Assembly (NCBI GenBank): GCA_964035545.1
Contig: OZ037765.1
Span: 4,399,698 to 4,463,697, forward strand
Direction of reading: 5' to 3'
DNA length: 64,000 bases
Source of the DNA: Bugula neritina
Taxonomy: Eukaryota > Bryozoa > Gymnolaemata > Cheilostomatida > Bugulidae
Positions 42,515 to 53,180 of the stretch are shown in pieces (the first letter of the stretch is position 1; each line of letters opens with the position of its first letter). The notes under the pieces are model-generated. The model made no database searches, had not been told where the DNA came from, and saw only the letters and a program-made list of their open reading frames with translations. The position numbers were made by a program, and so were the translations under genes.

Positions 42515-43483
42515 AATATAATATATTATTACATATTATTGTTGCTAAATAAATTGATTTAAATATTATATAAGATTTGATTTTATCATATCATAAATTA
42601 TTTGCAATAATTCGTCTTTATGTTAAGCAAAATTACAAACAGATGAAAAAAACTAACATGTGTGCTATCACTTTATCAGCATGCACAGAATAAGAACTAT
42701 ATAAATGCACACATTTACAAGACACGCCAATTTGATAATATACTATAACTTCATTAAATGGTAATTTTTAGTAAATATATTATAACAAATACTCACATCT
42801 GCCAATCTTAGCAAATCAGCATAAATTAATTTGTTGAACTAAATATGCATAAACACTTTTAGCGGTGATGTCATTGATATTCGCTGTTTAATTATACTAT
42901 ATAGATAATATATTATATTGTCACAAATAAAAGTTTTCAATATAAGTAGTATTACTAAGGCACCAGTTTTAAGCTCTAGGTTATATGTTCTACCAAGTAC
43001 TATATTGAAAAACTCAACACTTATAAGTAAATACTTGTAGCCAACTAGGAATGTTCCGGTATGTGCAACCATATACTGTGTAATCAATGGGCATAATATT
43101 TGCAAGTGCGCAAACTGTGTTATCTTAATATACATATCCAATTTATCAAGATTGTTTAAGTTTAATTGAATTAATTGATTCCATTGAAATTGACCTATTA
43201 TGTAGTTAGGGTAAATTCACAAATAAACATTGGCTTACAAAAAGGCTCCTGCACGTAGGGTAAATGTAAATGGCATCATTAGATTTCCATAAAGGTCACA
43301 TGACAAAGGTGCAACTTGAAATTGGATGTGTGTGTGTGTTTTAAAAAAGTGCATTATATTTTACTTAGTATATTTAGATGAGGTCTTTGAGCTTTATTAA
43401 TATAAAATAAAGCATTAAAGGTATCATAATTTCCAATTTTAAAGTGAGAAAAAATACAGGGAATGATATATGATAACATTCTG

Positions 43484-43695
43484 AGGAGCAGCTGTGGCTA
43501 GGGGTTAGAGTGTTTGCCTATTAAATACGAAGTCATGGATTCAAACTCTCGTAAACACCATTGGTGGTGTTAGGAAGAGCATCCAGTCATAATTGCTTTT
43601 GTGCCCCATATGAATAAGTCCTTAGCCCGCTTTAAAAAACCCTTTCCATCCGGGTTTTCTCACAGGGATGGCGACTCTTGTGAGTTTTTATGTTA
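43484..43695 (+). mobile_element. tRNA-derived SINE-like element
   Basis: Near full-length copy: ggagcagctgtggctagggg head, gaagtcatggattcaaactc B-box-like segment, ggtggtgttaggaagagcat body, taagtccttagcccgcttta, then cctttccatccgggttttct and cacagggatggcgac. Confidence 0.85.
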
Positions 43696-44512
43696 TAACG
43701 ATATAGCTTACTTTAAAGAGTTTCCAAAAGAATAACCTCTGTTTAGTCATCTTTCAAATGTGACTGATAGTGTTTGTACTTATAATATCAAAGTTGAGAC
43801 ATTCACATTGAATTATTTCATTTTCAATCCAAAAGTATAAACTGACTCACTGCAGTACATTTGAATTTTTTGTTTCGGCTAATGCATCATTGCTATATGA
43901 CCTTACTTAGCCAGGAAAGCTGAACATACTCAGAATTTGCATAGCAAGTGACCCCCAAATATTGCATGACTCATAGAAAGCACTTTTTGAAAGTATACAT
44001 ATTATAACTTACTATAAACAAGTATTGAAAGCCAACATTACCAGACTCTTAGTTTGTCTCACAATATAAACTAGCAGACACTTCAGAAAAGCCTGATAAT
44101 CAGTCTACAATGTGCTGCAATTCTGTGAAGAGGTAATAATATTTCCATGTATCTGAGTTGCTGAGCAAAGTTATTAGACAGCATGGCTTCACAAGTTAAT
44201 CACATTTGTAACATGCAAGTATTGAGGCTCTCAAATACACTGAGCTGTTAATTTTCTAAATTACTTGTTTGGAAGTGTGAAAAATAATAAATTTAATATT
44301 TGATGAAACATGCAGAACATTTGTTTTCTCTGTTATTGCTAAAACCCACTATTTAATATATTACAATATATACCGAATAATAATATAAGCAGATTATTAA
44401 AATAAGCATGTGCCTAAAAAGATAGACAACTCCTGTCTTCATCATTACTGACAGATCTGCATAAGTTAATTTTACTGTTACTCAGTCTATGAGTTTAGAA
44501 GTAGTGGTAAAC

Positions 44513-44524
44513 CCCCCCCCCCCC
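44513..44524 (+). repeat. Poly-C run downstream of CRK
   Basis: Run of about 12 C's followed by CA-rich and C-rich sequence, isolated in AT-rich DNA. Confidence 0.8.
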
Positions 44525-45364
44525 ATCAACTCTACTACCCCCAACACAAACGTACATTGTTAAGTTAGTAGTTTTCTCAGTTGCAAGCTGTAAGGTGAAT
44601 TAAGAAATGATTTATGTTGCATAATTTACTAAGTATAAGCTTCAATTTCACCTAAATTTATATATAAAGGTTTTGCTTTGTACTCAATGCAGATACTGAT
44701 TTCCTTTTCTAGCAACTATAAACATTTAATTCATCAAAAACTGTGGGCATGAATTTGAAATTTTGGTAGCGTGTTAATGATAAAAATATATGCCAGAAAT
44801 ACAAGCAACCATATATACAAGCAAAAAGCAAAATAATGAAAAATTATAATCTTTATTACACTTAGACTATCATAAAATACTGAAAAATGAATGTAAGACT
44901 GGTATATAATCAAATATATAAAAGATTTACTCACAACTTGGGAAAACTTGGTAAAAGAAATAAAATGCAATTTGAAAACTCAATTTAACCATTAAATTGC
45001 GTAATATAAAGATATTTTGAGAAAATAGAAAAAACATTGACAGAAACCGCTATAGAATATTATTTGATGATACATTCTTGGAATTATCTTCTCAATATCC
45101 TGTCCCTTAGATGGCAATGACTGCAGCCTATCAGTATGTAGTAGCATGTCACCATGGAGATTAAATCATATCTCAATGTCTATTTATCTTGGGGAGAATT
45201 TTAGTCATATTTCACCAAATAACTGATCCCAAATGTTTGTTGAACTTAGTATGAACATCAGAAAGAGGCTGAGACTGTAGCATGAAACACAGTATATCTC
45301 AGTACAGGTAGCGCATACAATAAATAGCTGGTGTATATGATTATGTTTGGAAGACCGTATGAGG

Positions 45365-45390
45365 ATAGGGTGGGGGTGGGGTGGGAGGTG
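45365..45390 (+). other. G-quadruplex-type motif beside the CRK stop
   Basis: gggtgggggtggggtggg: four G-runs separated by single T's, on the strand opposite the CRK message and about 10-30 bases beyond its stop codon. It stands out in AT-rich surroundings. Confidence 0.8.
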
Positions 45391-45400
45391 TCTTGCAACA

Positions 45401-48400
45401 TCACAGCTGGTTGTTATCATTTTGCTCTATAAACTTGACGTGTGTAAATGGAAAATGTCCTTTTTTACCCCTCAACTCTCCCTCCCACTGTCCATTAACA
45501 GGAGTGGCTGTAACACTTATTATATCGCCAACCTGTAATGAGACTGCATGCTAGACCCTGCATACACATTGCATACACACCTACAATAATGATACGGAAA
45601 CTACACCTATTTTGTATATAAGACACACAAGAATGGCTGTTGCTATATTAATTGCTCAACAAAACAGTTAGTTTTAAAATGAGTTGCCCTCAAGCTTACA
45701 GGTAAAACTAATACAAATAGTCAAGATCTGATTGGTCTAGATTTCACAGCTCAAGTTTAGTTAGTTCTCCTGTTGAATCATTCCTAATCCACCCTTCACA
45801 TTAGTTACACATGTTTACAAAAGTATACACTCTACGAATTCCACTATTCATAGTGTTTGGTTAGTCAAATTACTAATTTTGTGAATGACAACTCCAAAAA
45901 TTGGCACTGTAATGTAACTAAAAAGCTAAATATTAAGAGCATTGACATATAAGCTTTAGATTCATTAATTGCGAGTATGAAAATTTCTGACCTCAAGTTT
46001 TAAAGCTGTCTTGTCATAGGCGTTGGGTATCCGTGGTGTTATGACCTTGGCATACGCAGGTAATGTCTTGGGTCTGGGTTGACTCAGGCTAGAGGGCGAG
46101 TTTATAATGGGATCTTGAGATGGGGGAATAGCGTGCTGTTCTTCTACATACTACAAAAATGTTAGAGATTTTCCATTAAAAGAAAACAACTCCGTGTAAC
46201 ACAATTCTGCTGACAAGTAATGGATTTGGATGCACAGGAGAGTAAGTTACATCAGGATAAAAGCATATATTGTGAAAACTTATGCAAAAAGGAAGGATAA
46301 CTCTAGAATGACGATCAACAGCCTTTTTTAATGGCTTTATTATTCAATAGCAAGCATAGATTGAAAGCATACAGAAATACTACATCACAATATGCTTTGA
46401 ACTAGCAGTTCTGGTATAATAAATCAACAATTACTTTGAAAAGAAGAACTTCCTTATTCAATGACATCTACACTACACCTATATAGTCAAAACTATCATA
46501 ATACTATGTGGATGTTAATAGTGTCAAGTCAATACATGCCCTATTTTATTACACAGACCAGCAAATCTCAGTGTATATGAATTTATACCATTACAAAATA
46601 GAAGTTAAATTTAAAAACAAAAAAGATATTTACACTCATAGAAATTAACACAGTTCAAGTTTCTTTCCCTACAACAGGGCAAATAGTTGTACCACATGTA
46701 TATGCCGTGTACATGCTACAAGTTGACACAGAGATGAACCTATATCTCTGGGGAGATTAGGAGGGAGTAAACAGAATCTTAAAGGCAACAATTCCCACAT
46801 CATTAGATGTTGAAATGTAGTTGTTTGACAGGTGAACATAAGGCAGGGTATGTGTGCTAGTAGAAACTGTGTGACGTTGAGTGGAGTACTAGTGTTTTGC
46901 TCACCAACCACTCACAATATATCAGACCAAACCTGACTGCACTCAGCTGACAGCTGCTTTCAACTGAAACGGTTTTGTCATAACAGCAAACACAGCTGAG
47001 CTGGCAGCACTTCCAGGAAACACAACATGGAGGTTGTAAGAGGCAGCAAGACTTTACATGAGTCTATCATTGTGTGTGTAGAAACATGTCATTGTGAATA
47101 TTTCTCATTTCTACCTACTGGCTGTGTAATAGACCATTTCAGCTACTAGAAGCTCTATTTCTTAGCAACCTGTCTTATCTTAAGGCAATTATTATTTATT
47201 CAAGTAGCTAAACCTAAGAGAGCTTGAGCACACAAAGAATTATCTAACAATGGCTAAACTGATAGCCTGCTGTGAAAGTGGACACAGTAACCTACCACTT
47301 CAATGTAGGGTACGGGAATGGAGCCTTCCGCCCCTTTGCTGTTTCGGGCCGTCCACCACGATTCCTCGTCTTTCTTGACTATCGTCAGGATCTCATCCTT
47401 CCTGAATGGCAAATCGTCTGGATCCTACATGACAGAGATGGCAACTAGCAGGGCAAACTAGCAATTAGCAACCAAAATGGTCAACTCTTGAATGCAGAGA
47501 GCTATTTAAAGGCCATTCACAGCTTGTGTAAACAACATAATATATGAGGGAGGTATTTAGAGTTAACAGCAGTTCATAGAGCGCCACCATACAAAATATA
47601 ACAACACATGGAATCTGAAGCAGGTCTGATGTGATATTATAACTGTAGCATCTGGTCAACACAAGCATGGGCCTCTCATTCCCCCCCCCCTACCAACACC
47701 AGATCTTGGATGCAGCGGTACACCAGTCTTTAAAAACTTCACAACATACAATTGTGTATTAACATGCAAAACTGCTCACCAAACTAACAGTCAACATTTA
47801 GACTTAAGGGATCTAGTGGGATGGGTTCAAATTGAAGGGGTTGTGGGGTACTTAATAACATACAGTGGTATCCTCCTTAGAAGTAAAGAAAATTACATTT
47901 ACTGAACCTATTATGATATGCAGATGCTATTCTATAGAAAATGTAGAGAGTGAGAGAGCAGCTATTACAGCACATCAGCAGTCTACAGATTTTCAAGTTT
48001 ATCCAGCAGAGCTCTGATAGGCCTACTGTTGGGCTACTTATATGAAGACGAAGACGAAAGCTGCACTCACCCTGCCATCAAAGTCGTATCGCGCAATAAC
48101 CTGGATTTCCTCCTTTTCAGCCGGCCGAATTAAGGACGTTGTGTCCAAGTAGTGTGTTTTGTAGAAGTTGAGCAAACTGGGTATGTCAGGGAAATCCTGG
48201 TCTCCTATCCTGAACCTTGACCCCGAGTCTGTCGGCAGCTTATTGATTATATAATGCGAGACTTTCTGATCCTCCCTGGTAACATACAGGATATGATGTC
48301 ATAGTAACATACAGGATATGATGTCATACAACACTTTATAGTAACATATGGGATATGACGCCATAGTAACATACAGGATGTGATGTCATACAATACTCCA

Positions 48401-49728
48401 TAGTAACATACAGGATATGATGTCACACAATACTTCATAATAACATACAGCATGTGATGAATAACCAATCAAAATGCCACAAAAGAACTTTTCAAAGCTA
48501 ATGTGGAGAAAATTTCACATTTACTTTTATTCAAAACGAATAAAAAATAATTGTAGCTTTTGCAAGAAAGAGCCATAAAGTGAATGAAAGCCATAAATTT
48601 TGTATAACTAGGGAAAGTCAATAACTGACTAGATGATGTATATCTCATCACCATCTAGTAGAAATCATAGACGCAGGAACCAGTTTGTATAACCTGATGT
48701 TGCGAGGAAAAAAAACAGAACACTATTATTACTCAGAGTGCAGCCAAAGCAGCTAACTAGCTGGACATACATAGGGCTAGTGATGTACACAGGTAACAGC
48801 AGGCTTAGTAACCTGCAGTGTTGATAGTAGACATACCTTACACACAAGACGAATTCACCAATCATAGTGGAGCTGTCTCTCACGAGAAAAGTACCACTGT
48901 CGACTCTCTCGTTTAATATCTGATTAGCTGCATCTCTGCCGATGTTTCCAAAGTACCAACTAAACACATGAGAGAAATACCTGATCAGACCACTAGTAAA
49001 GATGTTGGTAAAACTTACATAAAACGAAAATTCAGATATCAATTCACATTTACAAGTTTTCAACTTCCAATTTATATTATTTCAAGAGCAGTTGCTCAAT
49101 TAAAAGTGCAACTGAAAGTAGTGGAACTACACAACTTGATGCGGGCTTGCCGTTGAAATGTAACTTGACTTACGGAGGGAGGAATTAGCACAAAACAAAA
49201 CAACAGAACATACAAGACAATGAGTAAAACAGGCACACAAAAGCATAGTTAATAACTATGAATATCTCCATTCAGTTAATAAAAAAAACCTTACCATTAC
49301 TACATCCACAAAACTGCTACAACAAAGTTGACAATATTTACAACAGTTCACAAAAACTTGAACTTTGAACTTTTTTAATAAATGGAGTAAACCTTATCAT
49401 TAGTGGTGTTTTAGGGAGCAGCCGTCGTCTAGGGGTTAGGGCGTTTGCTAAGCAAACACGAAGTCATGGGTTAGAACCCTAGTAAAGGTCATTGGTGATG
49501 TTAGGAAGAGCATCCAGTTATAATTGCTCCTGTGCCACATCTGAGTAAGTCCTTAGCCCGATTTAACAAAAAAAACCTTTCCATCAGGGGTTTCTCACAG
49601 GGATGGTGACTATAAACTTGCGTGAATGTCTTATCAATAGTGGGTTTTCGCAATTTCTATTTACAAAAGGTAGAAGTGTTTGAGGCTTACCGAGACCGAT
49701 CTGTTTGGTCAAAGTCAGCCATGGCCAT
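45401..49728 (-). CDS. CRK: CRK-family SH2-SH3-SH3 adaptor
   Basis: Six exons: 49728-49691, 48959-48837, 48275-48071, 47424-47296, 46150-45992, 45532-45401. The product is 261 aa (human CRK-II 304, CRKL 303). The SH2 domain runs about 14-105, with FLVRDSS at 37-43 (R40 is the phosphotyrosine-binding Arg) and VSHYIIN. The first SH3 is about 111-166 ([36 protein letters not shown]) and the second about 197-255 ([38 protein letters not shown]). CRK couples phosphotyrosine proteins such as p130Cas and paxillin to DOCK1 and C3G. The protein lacks the long Pro-rich SH2 insert and the inter-SH3 YxxP site. It cannot be assigned to CRK or CRKL separately; it probably represents the single ancestral gene. 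Two in-frame ATGs (MAMAD) compete for start; the first is used here. Confidence 0.93.
47682..47691 (+). repeat. Poly-C run in CRK intron 3
   Basis: Uninterrupted run of 10 or so C's in AT-rich intron. A similar run lies at 44513-44524. Confidence 0.8.
48276..48450 (-). repeat. Tandem repeat ending at the CRK exon 3 acceptor
   Basis: Units of 20-45 bases on the minus strand (CATCATATCCTGTATGTTAC), five or more copies. The last copy becomes ATGTTACCAG, the acceptor of the second SH2 exon. Confidence 0.8.
49414..49627 (+). mobile_element. tRNA-derived SINE-like element
   Basis: Copy in CRK intron 1: gcagccgtcgtctaggggtt, hairpin gtttgctaagcaaac, gtcatgggttagaaccct, ttggtgatgttaggaagagc, taagtccttagcccgattta, cctttccatcaggggtttct, and the end cacagggatggtgac. 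Same order of segments as the copies at 35825 and 43484. Confidence 0.85.
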
Positions 49729-49979
49729 TTTGTCAACTATGTTTAAAGTACACTATCACGACCAATGCACTGCAGTCATCTATTACGCCATAAAATATTT
49801 GAAAAGAAACTTGTAAGACTTTGGAGTGTAAAGCAATTCTAAAACAATAAACAAAAAATAACTAGAAACATCTGCAATAATATACTATAATTCCTAAACA
49901 TGGAAGGAAATGAAATATCTGAGATCGAATGTACCATTATTCTGTCTGTTGATACACTTACATAAACTTCAAAATTATT

Positions 49980-50560
49980 AGTTTATGGTTATGATTATCA
50001 TAAGTTATGAGTTTAATTAGAAATAGAAATTACAAGTAAGAATAAATGTGAATGGCAATGACAAGCTGATACTTGAAATCTATGACATACTGATCATTGA
50101 AATTTATATTGAACTTGATGGAGTGTACCTGTAAAAGCTGGTATCACTATGACTATGAATATTACTATCAGTAACAATTTCAAGTATTACATAAAACTAC
50201 TATTACTATTAGTAGCAATAAGTATTAGTATAACTGTAAGGCCAAGTCAATGCAGCAATCAGTATAAAACAAAAAATCTAATGAGCTGAGGTTTGCTCAA
50301 ATTTACATTTTATTATAATATCAACTAATACAGAATATATTCAGGGTGATTCATATAATTTTATAATAACTGTTAATATAAATTCTAATATAATAATTAG
50401 GTAAATCGATCCGGAATTAATTTCCTAAGCTAATGATTATGATAATCAGAATGTCAATGATAATCATAATGATAATGTGAATGAAAATGAATATCAATAT
50501 GAATAATTTGAATATGAGTAGCAGTCACAGTGATAGTCATACTGTTATCAGTGTTATGAC
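49980..50560. repeat. Degenerate simple-sequence block D
   Basis: Imperfect units such as ggttatgattatcataag, ctattactattagtag and gataatcataatgataat, 250-830 bases upstream of the CRK ATG. Confidence 0.65.
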
Positions 50561-50673
50561 ATATGATTAAACTTAAAGCTAGTGCCTAGGGCTTTGCCTA
50601 TTGCCAGTGGTAAACAAAATTTATCATGAAACTCAAATTGAAAAACAACAGCAATTATTATTCTTATATTACT

Positions 50674-50971
50674 CAATCACCATCATTATCATGTTCATTT
50701 TGATACTCAAGGTCAAACTGAAACTCAAAGTGAAAGTAAGTTAGGTTACTCGAACTTACAGTTACTGTTAGTGTTACTCGAGAGTCGAGGTGAGTTTAAT
50801 TATTACTTCTTAGCTATTACTGATAACTAATAAGTAATAACTAAACTCACCTCGACTTTCGAGTAACACCAACAGTAACTGTAAGTTCGAGTAACCTAAC
50901 TTACTTTCACTTTGAGTTTCAGTTTGACTTTGAGTATCAGAATGAACATGATGATGGTCATGATGGTGATT
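50674..50971. repeat. Long near-perfect inverted repeat (foldback element)
   Basis: Left arm about 50674-50806, right arm about 50834-50971, spacer about 27 bases. The right arm reverse-complemented reads almost the same as the left across tgatactcaa, gtcaaactgaaactcaaag, taagttaggttactcgaac, cagttactgtt, gtcgaggtgagttta. There are only a few substitutions and one small indel near the outer end. Confidence 0.92.
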
Positions 50972-53180
50972 GGATTAGATTTAGAATTAGTAAGACTAAG
51001 TGTAACACAGATTCGATTTGAGAATAAGTTGTTAAAACAATTACTTTGCTAACTTATGGAATATGTTGTAAAGGTATAAAAATTAAAGCATATATATTTC
51101 ACCTGTGTATTAGGATACTTTCTAAAGTTAATAGTAACCTTTTGAATTGATTCTAGAAAATTAAAAATCCAAAACCGGGGACAGGAAGTTTTCAGTTAAG
51201 TGAAAAAACGGATTGATGGATTAATTGTATACACGACAAAAAGAGCATTCAGGAACTGGGCAAAAAATAATGAAAAACAATTAGTTAGAATTTAAAAATG
51301 TTTTGTTTTGTAAAATTGTATATGATTCACTTGTTGACAAATTTCAATTCGAAATATTCTTGGGCACGTACGGAACCTTCGATCGGTGAAAGCTACTGGT
51401 GTAGAGTTATCTCCCTTGAAACCATTTAAAGTTTGATAGTCACGTGGTTTAGTCGTAAGCGATACAGCAACGCTTTTCCTACCAGCGTATTTGTCTCAAA
51501 GGTGCAAGATCTTTTAATTTGTAATGGATCGTCCCAAATTTTAAGAATATTCTCCAATTTGTGATTGTTGTATAACCTACACTATCCGTTAGATTTTCAT
51601 GCAGTCTACTACTATGAATGACACATATGTAGGAAACATTTCACTTCTTACACCAGCAAGCTTTGTGGAGATTATTACCATAAAAATGTTTACAGTGCCT
51701 TGAGCTCAAATTATAAATAGGCTACTCTCAATATAACGATTTGTAGCAACAATAGCTGTTATATACCACAGGCCTAATCATGCGATTGTTTTAGTGCCAG
51801 TATTTCCTATACGCAGCAGAACAGTTGGAAGTTTTTTTTGATTTGATGTAACAATTAACTCAACAAAATATTTCATATATTACCTTAAAAAAGAAAACAA
51901 AAAATTGCCCGCCTCCACAATCACAGTATCATTGGTATACTTCTTCTATCTATAGTAGTCCATACTAACGTCATACTTGGCTGTGCTAGCATACTAGCCC
52001 ACAGAATTTCCCCCAACTAACAAACACCTTTCAGTCAGCTGCAGCAACTGTTTAGACAGAGATTCAAATAAGCATAACATGTTTCAGCAACTACATACAG
52101 TTGGTGGAACCAGATTTACCTGCGTCTTTCAACAGTTTTTCTGCCTGTGCTACGTTTACTCCTTTACATTAGCTTATATTGAAACCTTATATAAATAAAT
52201 GCTTTTTACACCAGAAGCTATTTCTGTATGCAAGGATTTCATGAATAAGCCCACTACTTAGTTGCTACACATGGTGGGATAACTCTACAGCTGAAAGCAG
52301 CACGGAATGTTTTACTTATATTCAGTGATCACAGAGGGTTATTTTCTCTTCAGTTGTGTAGAAAACTATTTCACATCAAAAATTCTTTGTTCAGAATAAA
52401 GATGAATGTCAGTTGCTTTATAATATTATATTTTCACCGTCCTTATAATCTTAAACTAAAGAATCATTGAAAATGATGAATAAAAGAAAATTAACCACTG
52501 CGAGTGTTCAACACCTGCATACAGAATGTTGCATTTGAATAATACCATCACTTGGAGACAAATAATCATTTGCATGGGGTTAAATAACCAAACACAATAT
52601 TGTTGACTTTAGAGATTTCAAGATCTTGTACTGTAAATGTATGTTTTAAGGGCACCAATGAAAAAAGGTATCAATACATCATACATTATAATATAGAAAA
52701 ACATTGCTAAAATAAGTTTCAGATTGTGCAACAGAATATCAGAAAACCACATCACAAAATACCGCCAGCAAAATGATTGGGGGTGAGCAAAAACAGTCTA
52801 AAATAAATAACATGCATACAGTAGGTAACATAAGTCTATGATTCAACTTTAGGGTTGCAGTTCCCCCTCCCCATAATTTTAAATAGTTGAGATAAAACTA
52901 TTTCATTAAGAAAATACAATAAATAAAATTGCAAAAATGGGCAAATAACTACCTTGATGTTATACAGTAAAGCAAAGCACCGAGTGATTGGGTAAGAATA
53001 TATACTATCAACCAATAAACGCAATGAATGCATTTGACTAGTGGGAGCTCTCAACCAGAGTACTAAAAAGTTGAACTGACCAATGAATATTCTAATTACA
53101 TGAGACTAATTTTGGGGACCTATTATAGAAATAGAGGACATATAAATGCTAAAGAACTAATTTCTAGACAGAGAAATACG

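Larger units (their letters stand above)
42515..45400. other. Region between the orphan gene and CRK
   Basis: Contains one SINE-like copy (43484-43695), a poly-C run (44513-44524) and the CRK 3'UTR. It lacks the simple-sequence block found upstream of the other genes. No supported coding sequence; short minus-strand frames here have no conserved content. Confidence 0.55.
49729..53180. other. Intergenic region CRK 5' / ENTPD 3'
   Basis: Holds simple-sequence block D (49980-50560), the foldback element (50674-50971), and about 2 kb of sequence at 51000-53000 with no recognisable gene. The part nearest 53180 is the ENTPD 3'UTR. A slightly GC-richer patch at 51360-51510 (gcacgtacggaacc, cacgtggtttagtcg) has no coding content that I can support. 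Confidence 0.5.
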
